A program made the translations under genes and the position numbers. A model generated the notes under the pieces. It searched no databases. It was not told the origin of the DNA and saw only the letters and a list, made by a program, of their open reading frames with translations. Positions 46,541 through 57,453 of a DNA stretch of 64,000 bases are shown here, piece after piece (position 1 is the stretch's first letter; the number at the start of each line of letters is the position of its first letter). Source of the stretch: Trifolium pratense (taxonomy: Eukaryota; Streptophyta; Magnoliopsida; Fabales; Fabaceae); assembly GCF_020283565.1 (NCBI RefSeq), contig NC_060062.1:26348251-26412250 (forward strand), read 5' to 3'.

Positions 46541-47140
46541 CCTGAACCATTAGTCAGAATGTCGTTACCAACATCTCAACAGATCCCCACTTTCACACCC
46601 CTAATGTGTGATCCAATCGTTCATGTCCCAATAATTGATGTCTGTTCTTCGGGGCAGGGCTATCTCGTGAGTGCTGGACCTGCAATGTCAACTAGTGTTC
46701 CACCGCTGCATCCAAATCTTGTGAACCCACTGATCTCTGAATCGGATGCAGTGGTGAAAGGTGCAAGGGAAACTCTAAGGTTGCTGATTGGTGGCTCAAG
46801 CCAGGGTAACCAACAGGTTATGTTAGATCCTTTCCCAGCAATTTTAACCAATCTGAATGAAAACCAAAACAATGTCCTTGTTGCTGGCAGCCGCGGTCTT
46901 TACACTGGAACCAGAGATATAAATGTTATTGCAAACAGCATTGCTGCAATGGGATTAGTATCATTATCTGGAGCATCCAATGGAGACAATGAAAGTGATT
47001 CAGAGATATGTGGCGGCAACTACGGTATTTTGGAAGCAATAAAGAAATCCAATGACGCAGGTGGTGCCTTTTCGGATGAGGGCGGACCCTCTGTAGCCCT
47101 TTTAAATGGAATTAGTGTAAGTAGCACGATTCCTGAGTAG
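46541..47140 (+). pseudogene. Duplicated 3' end of the 22-27 kb gene
   Basis: Matches residues 508 onward of the gene ending at 27312 with only a few substitutions (for example I-to-V in the STSIPPL segment, I-to-L after QQVM, and an added Gly near the end). The join with unrelated sequence is at TTTTCCTGAACC. Where the parent ends GGPSLDSK and stops, this copy continues to VALLNGISVSSTIPE because about 90 bp are missing between CCCTCT and GTAGCCC. It lacks the promoter and first three exons, so it should be non-functional. Confidence 0.88.
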
Positions 47141-48203
47141 TGATCCCATGCAAAATATGCCTTTATTCATCCTAAATTCATTAGAAATCCTTTTTAGTCA
47201 AGTTTAATTGAGGACTTGCTTAAAATTGCAAAGAGTAGTTGCTTTGATCAGCTAATGGAATTTTAGTGCGACTTTCATGATTCTTGAGCTGTGATGCCTT
47301 TATTTATCTTTAGTTGCGGCTTTACCACTTGATATTTGAGAATTAATAACTTTTCAAGTTCAAAATTAGACTAAAATCATGAAGTTGCTTTCTTGCTAAC
47401 TGTCTACCCCTTCAACCATAGTCAATAATCACGAGTCTTCATTTTTCCATCAAAGTTGCTGTCATTAACTAAATACAAATAAAATTGAAAATCAGACCTA
47501 AAGATTGTGATGTTTGGTGTTGGAAGACTGCAACAAAACTTGAAGATGTGGAACATGGTGATGGTGTTGTATAAATAGGGTTTGAGTTTGCTCCATTTAC
47601 TATTCATCTATTTGTTCTCTGTTTAAGAGAGAGATATGTATAAGTGAAGATTAATGAGATCTATTTTTAATGAGTTCCACTAATTTTCACTTATGTTTAT
47701 TTCTTTCCTGAGCAGTGATCCCATGCAAAATGTGCCTTTATTAGAAATCATGCGCCTTCACTATTTTATGCCAAACAGATGAAAATGGACAAATTGCTGA
47801 ATTGCTGAATTTTCTTCAGGATGTTTTGAAAACATGAACTATACACTCACATCAAAGATGAAAATGGACAAATTGCTGAAAACTTTCACAATGTTTTGAA
47901 AACTTTAACATGAATTATACATTTGCATAAAAAAATATAAATCATTCAATGATATTTTGTAAAATAAAATGTTTCCAATTAATCTTGTGCACTATAAAAA
48001 AGAATTTTTTTAAAAAATAATTTGGCAGCTTTTTAGCTCATAAACATAATTTTCGCACATTTTTCTGCTTTCATTTGCTAATGGAGGTTCATGAAGTTCA
48101 TATGGTCTTTTATGTTTGTAAATTGTCTATATTCATAGAAAAAATTATGTTTCATGAAAGGAAAAGTTTATGCAAGGTTTTTTTTTTTTAAGCAAAAAAA
48201 ACT

Positions 48204-48440
48204 CTAGCAAGGTTATGAGTGATTCTATTTGCTTGCCTCCGAGTAAAAACTATGTTGTAACTAACATTTGTGTTAAGTAGGGACCTACAAGATGATAACA
48301 AAGTTCCTAACTCATTCTCATACATATAATTATTAAGCAAAGCGTGCACCACTTATTGACAATTGCTTTCGAATATTACCCTATCATAACCATTTGATAT
48401 GGCTAGAGAGAAAGCTTGCTTCAAGGCTGTACGCTACAGC
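48204..48440 (-). pseudogene. RNase H-like remnant, duplication copy 4
   Basis: The minus strand keeps ALSLAISNG..., YDRVIFESNCQ and the following helix in pieces. It is shorter than copy 3, with the 5' side interrupted at about 48430. Confidence 0.55.
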
Positions 48441-49636
48441 TGCGGTAACGTCAAAAAGGAAATGTCATGGTATGAGCTTGAATGAAGGAGCCCATCCTAT
48501 GAACGTTGGTTATTTGACAAAATGGTTGCCTTACTTAGTTACTAGCACTCTCATATTCTTTTTTTTCCCAAAGATAAGAGGGCTTGCACCCAAAAAATAA
48601 GATTAAAGCGCAATAAACACACTCCCATGTCCATTAAACTCCTATGATTAACCAAAGCATCTACACAAAAATTTGCTTCGCAATAAAAATGATGCATTAC
48701 TATTCATTAAAAAAAACTTAGGTTGAGAAATTAAATTGTCTGAATCTTTTTCCCCTTTCAATGTTAGCTCTACACAAATCATGCTCAAATTTTGAACCGG
48801 CATAAATCATTTCGACTCGGTTTGCTTTAGTTAAAGGATCCATAACCATATACTGAGGATAATTTCTCATCCCCCTCCCACCCTCCCTCCTTTTTTCACG
48901 CGAAAAATTTATGGAAACGTTTATTGAATTTTTTTTAGTGTAATTTCAACTAAAATTTACACGGAAAAAACTTTGGGAAACATTTTCAGAAGTTTTCTGA
49001 GAAAGAAAAGAAATGAGAATTTTTCTATACTAAGATTGATAAGCCCAAAACCAGTGTAGGCCTAAGAGTGACAAGATCCCACATCCGACATTAATGAGCC
49101 ACGACTCGGGAAACCACCCATTAACTCGGCAGTGGTAAGGAAAACAAAAAATGACCCTTACCCGAGATCGTGAGAGGGAAGAGGAAAACAGTTAAAGGTC
49201 TTTTTTTAGTTTCTTTGACTTATTTATATTTTAAAAATAATTGTTAAAATATTAGGGTGGAAATTTAAATCAACGACTTCTTATTTTTTTCAATTCGAAT
49301 ATCTAAGCTTGTCACCCCTAAATGATGGTTGATGAACCTAATCATATTTCTACTGCAATACTACATTTTTCTCTCATATGCATTCATCTCACAAAAACTA
49401 TTGTCCATTTGATCAATCAAATTATCATCTAAAAAAGAAGTATTATAACAGATATTTTACAATAAACGAATCTCAAAAGCTAACTATAATTTGTGTGATT
49501 GTGTTTGTTCTTTATACGCGCACACAAATTCAAAAAAGACAAACAATAATAGAGAATAAGAAAAAAAAATCTTAGCCAAATTTATTAATGTAATTATTAT
49601 ATATGAGATGGACTTTTCTCAAATACAAAATAACTT

Positions 49637-49825
49637 TTAAACATTAGAATAAGGAGGAGGACGACAACATGGACCCCTTTTACAAACAAGTTTTAAACAA
49701 CCTGGCACTTGTTTAACTTCGCAACAAGGGGGTACTGTAGCTTTGACATTCCCAACTATAGTACCTGCTGAAATAAGAATAAGTAACATTACAAACTTAA
49801 ATAACATCTTCAATTGAGTTTTCAT
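49637..49825 (-). CDS. Secreted six-cysteine peptide, copy 4
   Basis: A 62-residue precursor, same architecture: signal peptide then CC-x7-C-x4-C-x4-CC. It differs from copies 1 and 2 by V16I (signal) and I37V (first loop). All six cysteines and the PPPY tail are kept. A TATA box is at 49880-49887. The family is not recognised. Confidence 0.7.
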   Translation of the reverse strand: MKTQLKMLFKFVMLLILISAGTIVGNVKATVPPCCEVKQVPGCLKLVCKRGPCCRPPPYSNV

Positions 49826-49879
49826 TGAAAAGCAAAGTTGATATTTTGCGATGATAAATGTGTTAGAACAAGGAGTATA

Positions 49880-49887
49880 TATTTATA
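49880..49887 (-). promoter_or_regulatory. TATA box of peptide gene copy 4
   Basis: TATAAATA on the minus strand, 55 bp from the start codon. Confidence 0.6.
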
Positions 49888-51150
49888 GGCAATGAAAGAA
49901 TCCTCTAAAATATTATCCTCTTTCCGATCTTTTTGTTAAAATAATAATTTATTTTTTAGATTCATGAAATAATTGATGATCAAAAGCATTAGGATATTTT
50001 TTTACCAAAAACATTAGGACATTAATGATGGTCAAACTTGGACTTTTTTTATCATATAGAATATTTTTTTTATATGTTGACTGAATTTTAATACATCATT
50101 TATTTTATAACTATTTTAATACATCATTACTCATTCTGATAACTATTTTAATACTTCACTCGTCCTAAAATATAAATATAAATAAATTCAAATTTCCCTA
50201 TTAAAGGACTAAGTTGCAAACATGGTATAAATGTCTACTCATCCTTATTGATCCTATGAGAAAGCCACCCACATATATGTAGGGGTGTTTAAATTCAAAT
50301 TGATTTTATTTAAATTAAAAATACCTCCGTCCGCTACTTAAATAACGGACACCCCAAAAAATATCATACCTTTATAATGTTCGTTACGTAACTAGCAGCC
50401 AACATTTTTCCAAAAAATTCTCATCTTTATAGCGTCTGTTACTTAAGTAACAAAAGAATAAAATAGAAAACACGTAGGACGCACGAATAACCAATAGGTG
50501 GTAAAATGAAATCTCATTTTACATTCCATATTTGTACTAATGGGCTTAAGATCTTTTCTTAATCGAAGTGCCTCGTTATAGCATTTGTGACCTTCTTGTA
50601 AGTCCCTACATTGACAATAACAATATATTATAAGTTTTCACTCCCCTCTCACCCGATGAGTCTTTTATCCTTCTGAAATAATGACATTTTTGTCTATACA
50701 AATATTGTTTAGAACATAATTTTTAAACTTTTTTTAGTTTTAAATATTATTTCTAACAGTAAAAAAAATTCGAAATCTTTGTTCCGAACTTTATTCGTAT
50801 AGGCAAAAGTGTTATTTCGAAAGATAAGAGAATGATAGGGGAAGAAAAAACTTTATAGTCAAGCTTGTGGCTAGCAATAGTATTTGGCCCATATAAAATA
50901 GAATGATCGTCTTATTATTTCTTTTGTCCGTTGTTTTTAAAAACCACATAAATTACACTTTTAGATAAAGATAAAACACAGTTTTGTTTGGATATATTAC
51001 TTGGAAGAAGAAAATAAACAAAAATCATCCACACGAATGCATATTTTGAAAAATAAATAAAAGCAGCTCCCTTATTCTTTACACACTTTTTTACGCCGTA
51101 AGCTTTTGCCGTGATTTTTTTTTTTAATTCGTCAACAATAAATTGATCTA

Positions 51151-52630
51151 AATAATAAAGTGTGCTTATAAAGATCAATGAGAGTTAAATGTATTACAAG
51201 GAATTAAACTCCCACAATGTAAATAAGTCTAAGATTCGAGCCTCGGAAAGAGGCACCACACATATATTATTCAACGTGCATCGAATGAGATTATCTTACA
51301 ATGAAAGAACTTATGAGAAATAAATGCTTACATAATTTTTTTTAAAAAATAAAAACTATTCTTATAAACTACAGTACATTATTATGGAGGATTAAAATTT
51401 AATATAGATTAAACTAAAAAATTAAAGAACATAATGTTATAAAGATTATGAAAACATATTTAACCCTTAAAAATACTATATAAAATTAGGGTCCTTCCAA
51501 GTTAGAGACTAAGTTGCAAACATGGTATAAATGTCTACTCTTTACCAAGTTGCAATATTGCACTTGCAAATACATGTTCACTCTCACTCCTCATTCTCAA
51601 CCATATAATTTGCTGTCTTAAGATTAGCAGTTTGGATTTCCATATAGTACTCAGATTTTGTGTTTTAACTTCACGTCACATGTGACCTTTATTTTCCACT
51701 TTTCTTCAAACAACAATTGACTACCTTTCCATAAAAGGTAGAATTTTTTTTGTTAAGTTTTATTTTTATATATCAAGTTTTGTCCCACAATCTCTAAAGA
51801 GGAGGAGTGGGCATAAACGACAAAGGAATTACTGTCGCAAAACATCAAGCATGATGCCCTTCACAAGATTTTTGTAGGCAAAGGTTATGATTTTCTGCCC
51901 GCTGAGACATCCAAATATTTTTCTTGTAGAAATTAATTGGTAGAGTTTCCGTGAATATAACTTAATTGGCATCAACATTGTATTTTATAAGTAGAAGTCA
52001 GAACATTGACGAAACTTTATTGGAATGACCACAGTTTGATCCGCACAACTGCGATTGATAGAAAGCTAAAACTACTTTATGTCAGAACTGAACCCCGAAT
52101 CAGATTAAACCGGTGATAAAAAAAAAAAAAATTGGTAGTAGTTTCAACAACACAAAATTGTGTCCAACTTAGACATTATCATTATTTTACTCTAATGTCT
52201 CATCTGCTAAAGTACGTATTTTCACCATGGAAATGATGTTCCTAAGAAATTGTGTAATATATGTGGACAAAGTAGTAGTAGACCCCTCCACCACAAGAAA
52301 ATGTTAAAACACTAATGGAAGAGGACCACTTCCTCACTCAAGTCATTAGCAAGCTATTTGTACCATCCATTCCAAGCTATGTCCCATCAATTTCAGTTGG
52401 TTAAAGATGTTGAAGAAGGGATGAATATTAATTATTGATGTTGTTTTTGGATAATATAGTATGATGAAAGTTTTTAACCGCAATCAATTTCACTATATAT
52501 CAAATTGTTTATGCATACGTGGGATAGTTGGATGTGACATGGATAGATACATCAATGTTTATTATTTTCTATTAGCGTGTTTAACATCTAAATTTGACTT
52601 ATGAACTCATTTGATTTGATAAATGTATGT
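51151..52630. other. Intergenic DNA after the duplication cluster
   Basis: A short echo of the duplicated unit (AAGTTGCAAACATGGTATAA at about 51510) shows that duplicated sequence extends a little further. Otherwise AT-rich, no gene seen. Confidence 0.4.
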
Positions 52631-52639
52631 GAGATAAAA

Positions 52640-54611
52640 GGGAGATTTTAGGGTGGGAGAACATGATAGATCTTTTACCAATGCACCATAAGTTTTATGG
52701 ATGAAATTGAATGTGTACATCATAATATGGTGTATTGTCAGTAATATATTATTATTTTATTTTTTTTGGAAATAAAGTTTTTGATTTTTCTGGAAATTTT
52801 TTTCGATATTTTCTCGGAAAAAATTTTCTATTTTCTTTTCGGAATAAAAGTTCTCGATTTTTGGGGGAAAAAGTTTTGATTTCTGATAAAAACAATTCCG
52901 GAGTTTTTCTGGAAAAAAATTTTCGTTCTTTTTTCGGGAAAAAAGTTTTGGATATTTTCCGAAAAAAAGTTTTCAATTTTTTTATGGAAAAAGTTCCGGA
53001 AAAAAGTTCCCAATTTTTTGGGGAAAATAGTTTTGAAATGTTCACCCGAAAAAATATTGCTTCTACAAAAAAGAGTGAAAAAATATAAAATATTTAAAAC
53101 TTTTTTTCCGAATAAAATATTGGAACTTTTCTAGAAAAATATCGAAAACTTTTATTTTCCGGAAAATATCCGAAACGTTTTTCCGAATAAAATATCGGAT
53201 TTTTTTCCCGAAAAAAGAACGAAAACTTTTTTGTTCGAGCAAACAGGCACTTTGGTCTCTGAAAGTGGCACTCGCTGTCATAGTAGTCCCTGAATCATCA
53301 AAAAACATTTTAAGATCCCAGAATGTAATTTTCGTTAGTCAGAATAGTCCCGGGCGTAAATTTTTAGCAAATAACCGTTTGATTTGCTGACGTGGACGAT
53401 TTGTTGACTTCATTGACCATGTCCACTTTCTTTAAAATTTGATGTCATGTAGGCAAGGACCATATTGAGGGCAAAATAGGACAAAAAGAAAGATGAACAT
53501 TGAGGGACTAAAGTGACTAAAAGAGAAAATCACCCCCAAAAATAAAACCCTAAATCAATCTTCATCTTCTTCCTCTTCTCATCTCCATCTTCTTCCTATT
53601 CTCATTGAAATTTTATCAATCATAATCTCTCCATAATCATAAAGCAGCCTCTAACATTAATTGAAATTAACTTATTCATCTCAACTTTTTCAAAAACTAT
53701 CTAACTTCTTCATAAACAACTATATAGAAGCCTCTAACATAAATTGAAATTGCACTTGTCTTCTCTAGATATGTTCAAACAAATTTGAGTGGATTTTTCG
53801 ATATTCTTAATTACTAAGGATTTCAAAACCAAATCAAATAGTCAAATAATGTATGTAGATGATTTTGGATTCCCACTTTACCTCCCCCTTTCATCTTTCA
53901 AGGTTTTCAAAAATGGTTATAAAGATTATGATTGATAAAACTTCAATGAGAATAAGAAGAACATAGCCATGAGAAGAGGAAGAAGATTTTTTTTTTTGGT
54001 GAAACAGAAGAGGAAGAAGATTTTGGATTCCCACTTTATATTTGGGGGTGATTTTTTCTTTGTCAATTTAGTCCCTCAAAGTTTATCTTCCTTTTTGTTC
54101 TATTTTTCCTTCAATATGGTCCCTGCCTATGTGGCATCAAATTTTAAAGAAAAGTGACACGTATTGGTCAACGAAGTCAAAAAATTGTCCACGTCAGCAC
54201 TATCAAACAATTTTTTGCTAAAACTTGACGTCAGTGACTATGAAATTGATGAATATTGTCCACGTCAGTGACTATGAACTTGATGAATATTGTCCACTTT
54301 CAGCACTATCAAACAATTTTTTGCTAAAAATTGTCCACGTCAGCACTATGAAATTGTTTTTATCTAAAATCGAAACGTTTTCCCCCAAAAGTCGGGAACC
54401 TGTTTTCGAAAAAAAAATCAAAAAATTTTCCCGAAAATATATCGAAATATTTTTTCCGAAAAAATTGGGATTTTTTTTTCAAAAAAAATAAATAAAAAAT
54501 AATATAATACTGACAGTACACCATAATATCATGTACACATTCAATCTGATCAACAAAACACGTGATGCATCGGTGAGAGACCTATCATGGTCTCCCAACC
54601 TAGAATCCCCC
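52640..54611. mobile_element. Fold-back Mutator-like element, 1,972 bp
   Basis: Ends GGGAGATTTTAGGGTGGGAG and, inverted, GGGGGATTCTAGGTTGGGAG. The inverted similarity continues for about 255 bp (through ATTGAATGTGTACAT and the CGGAAAA-type repeats). A perfect 9-bp target duplication GAGATAAAA lies at 52631-52639 and 54612-54620. Inside are degenerate tandem TTTTCSGAAAA-type tracts (52780-53230) and a second nested hairpin (about 53390-53640 against 53920-54200) with GACTAAAGTGAC / GTCCCTCAA arms. No transposase is visible; reading frames here reflect the repeats. Confidence 0.88.
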
Positions 54612-54620
54612 GAGATAAAA

Positions 54621-55073
54621 TGGATTATAATCACAAATTCAAAGACGAAATAGTTCATTCACTTGTATTATACTGGTTTCACAGTTTGAAATAGTTTCCT
54701 AGCATTGCTGCCGTTTAAAAGATCATGCATAGCAATATTGTCTCTCCTAAGTCTATGGATGTAGTTTTCAAAAGGATTGATTTTGTCATCCAAAAAGAAA
54801 TTAGCGACGCAACTTGTTGTCCGTTTGCCTTTCACTCATGTGTAATTATTTTGGAATATACATATATTTAAATGAATAATATATTATTTAATCTCAATTT
54901 TTTATAGCTTCGGTAATTTAGTGGTTAAACTGGAACACTATAAATGTGAATAAGTGAAGAGTCTAGGATTGAGACTCTAATTCTTTTAATACTAATATTT
55001 TTGGTAACTATCAATTTATCTGATCTGTTTGGATTCAATAATATCTCTAATTTCTAAACCAATTTTTTTTAGA
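54621..55073. other. Spacer with a possible SINE trace
   Basis: TTTAGTGGTTAAACTGG at about 54919 and GGATTGAGACTC at about 54966 resemble Pol III A and B boxes at tRNA-like spacing, but no ends are seen. No gene. Confidence 0.3.
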
Positions 55074-55666
55074 GCCTGTTTGTTATAGCTTATTTTAGAA
55101 AAAAATCATTTTTTTTATAAAAATAATCACTTTTAATTGTTTTGCATCTGTTTGTTATAGATTTTTAAAATAATCAGAAGCTAAAAATAATCAGAAAAGA
55201 ACTAAAAATGAGAAGCTACTAAGAGTAGCTTATAAAATAATAGATTTTTTTAGAGGAGATAGAAAAGAAATGTTAAGGGTCCGTTTGTTATAGATTATAA
55301 AAATAGTGATTTGAATGTAAAATAATTTAGAGATTTTTAGAAAAGTTGAATTTACTTTGTGTTTGTTTATTATAATAAAAATCACTTTTTTAAAATAAAA
55401 TAATCTTTAGTTTGTTTGGATACAACTTATAAAAGTGGTTTTTTTAATTACAAACAACTTTTTTCTTTTAACATTTTTTTTCTCTCTCTAAAAAAAATAT
55501 ATTATTTTATAAACTACTCTAAGTAGTTTCTCATTTTTACCTGTTTTCTGATTATTTTTAGCTTCTGATTATTTTAAAAATCTGTAATAAACGGACACAA
55601 AACAATTAAAAGTAATTATTTTTATAAAAAAAGTGATTTTTTTTAAAAAAATAAGCTATAACAGTA
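55074..55666. repeat. AT-rich fold-back element, copy 2
   Basis: Left end CCTGTTTGTTATAGCTTATT is mirrored by AAATAAGCTATAACA at the right. Arms with AATAATCACTTTTAATTG / CAATTAAAAGTAATTATT pair well. A second GGTCCGTTTGTTATAG start at 55280 suggests one element within another. Same family as 12978-13497. Confidence 0.6.
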
Positions 55667-56308
55667 AAATAACAAATCGATATTCATGTTTCTTATAGTC
55701 AACGGAATGCTTAATTTCTCATGGTCAAAGAAAGGATTTTCCAACATTAATTAATACATCATGTAGTCAGCATGTAATTTGTTAAGCCAATAAGATTACA
55801 AGTTAATCAAGGATTGGGCCCTATAATGGGCCCACTAGGAGAAAGGATCTCTCAATATTTTTCCGCTCAATTTTTTTCGATTCTTGCATCTTAACCATTG
55901 ACCAACTTTTCTTTATTTTTTTTAAATTAAAATATTATCACATATTTTTTATCCAATAATCTAGATGCACACATTATTTCCTCAATTTTTTTTTTCAATG
56001 GAGAAAATTCATTCTCGGGCCACTAGCTAAACAGTTAATTATAGATACATCAAACCATTTTTCTATAAATATAACTCATGCTGTCGATATCATATTTGCG
56101 TTTGATCTACTAATTAAAAAATAAAAATTTAACAGGACAGTTTTAGTTATATTGTGTTTGATTTTAAAATTGTTCTTGAGATTGGACAAATCAGTGGCCA
56201 AAAAACAATACAAAAACTAAAATTTTTGTCCCCATTGAACCACGTGACAATTTTTTATCATCTGCATAAGTTGTCTAATATTCCAAAATAATCTTGTGTC
56301 CACCAAAC
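55667..56308. other. Intergenic DNA before the Copia element
   Basis: AT-rich; no gene or defined repeat. Its last five bases (CAAAC, 56304-56308) may be the target duplication of the Copia element, which cannot be confirmed because the other end is outside. Confidence 0.35.
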
Positions 56309-56555
56309 TGTTAGATATATGTGTTAAGCCTTGATCAATGTTAAGCCTTGTTAGTAGTAATGCTCATAAGCAAGCTTGGCAAGCCTATGAGCAGGCTTGC
56401 TGTTAGAACACGCGCGCGCACCAACTGTAGCTTAAGGTCCAAGTTAACCGTTTGGTATTGAAAAGTTTGTTGTAACTAACTTGTAACTTGTGCATTGGCT
56501 ATATAAGGGCCTTGCTATGATCAATGAAAGACTAAAGGTTCCATTTGCCTTAACA
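56309..56555 (+). repeat. 5' LTR of a Copia retrotransposon
   Basis: 247 bp, starting TGTTAGATATATG and ending CCTTAACA, so the ends are the TGTTA/TAACA inverse pair. A TATATAAG box is at 56500-56507. It is followed by TTGGTATCAG (56557-56566), the primer-binding site for initiator tRNA-Met with a decayed 3' part. Confidence 0.82.
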
Positions 56556-56649
56556 ATTGGTATCAGTTTACCTTCTAAATCGATCCAGCTCTTTGTTCAT
56601 TAACCGTAGTTAGTTACAAAGATTCATCGTGTTCTTGCTTGAAGCTTCC

Positions 56650-57453
56650 ATGGCGGAATCAAGCAACTATCTGCAACCATCAATTCCCAAATTTGATGGT
56701 CACTATGATCATTGGTCAATGCTAATGGAGAATCTATTGAGATCCAAAGAGTATTGGAGTCTCATCGAGGATGGAGTAATTGTGGCTCCTGCAGGAGCAT
56801 CACAAGATCAAATTCAAGCTGCGAATGAGAGCAAACTGAAAGATCTGAAAGCAAAGAACTACTTGTTTCAAGCAATTGAAAGATCAATTCTTGAAACAAT
56901 CCTCACTCGAGGCACTACGAAGGAGATATGGGATTCTATGCGCCAGAAGTATCAAGGATCCACCAAGGTCAAGAGAGCACAGTTGCAGGCTCTGAGGAAG
57001 GAATTTGAGATTCTGAACATGAGAATTGGTGAATCCATTGATGAATATCTTTCAAGAACACTGAGTATTGTAAACAAGATGGCGAGTCATGGTGACACCA
57101 TCACTCAGAGCACAATAGTTGAGAAGATCTTGCGTTCTTTAACTTCAAGATTCAACTATGTGGTTTGTTCTATTGAAGAGTCCAATGACACCACCACAAT
57201 GAATGTGGATAAACTACAGAGTAGTTTGCTTGTTCAAGAACAACGAATAAAGCATCAGAGAGATGAACAAGAACAGATTCTGAAAGTATCCAATGGTGGA
57301 AGAGGCTCTGGTGGCAGAGGAGAGAACTCTTATGCAAGGGGTCGTGGTAGAGGCAGAGCTCGTGGTGGAAGAGGATCAAAATTCAACAAAGAATTGGTTG
57401 AATGCTACAAATGTCATAAATTAGGTCACTTCCAATCAGAGTGTCCTAACTAG
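56650..57453 (+). pseudogene. Copia gag
   Basis: 267 residues from ATG at 56650. An N-terminal PKFDGHYDHWSMLMENLL is typical of Copia gag (UBN2 family), the middle is helical, then comes an RG-rich linker, and a CCHC zinc knuckle CYKCHKLGHFQSEC lies at the end. A TAG at 57451-57453 stops it, but the same frame continues into the protease. The single-base change from a tryptophan codon is the simplest explanation. The protein would package the element's RNA. Confidence 0.85.

Larger units (their letters stand above)
46537..51150. repeat. Segmental duplication, copy 4 (most complete)
   Basis: Carries, in order, the 22-27 kb gene's 3' end, its 3' flank, about 770 bp missing from copy 1 (47420-48190), the RNase H remnant, the CACGCGAAAAATTT segment, the peptide gene and the CCCTATTAAAGGAC stretch, ending with ACACACTTTTTTACGCCG near 51100. 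The order is collinear with copy 1. Confidence 0.88.

Noticed and set aside
31707..49575. Open frame starting MHSSHK, kept in three duplication copies (31707, 36329, 49378)
   Set aside because: It is convergent with the peptide genes and preserved only because the copies are recent. Copy 1 has a stop (TAA) in the middle, and the protein is basic low complexity.
52735..53308. Phe/Lys/Arg-rich open frames on both strands
   Set aside because: They are translations of the degenerate TTTTCSGAAAA tracts inside the fold-back element.
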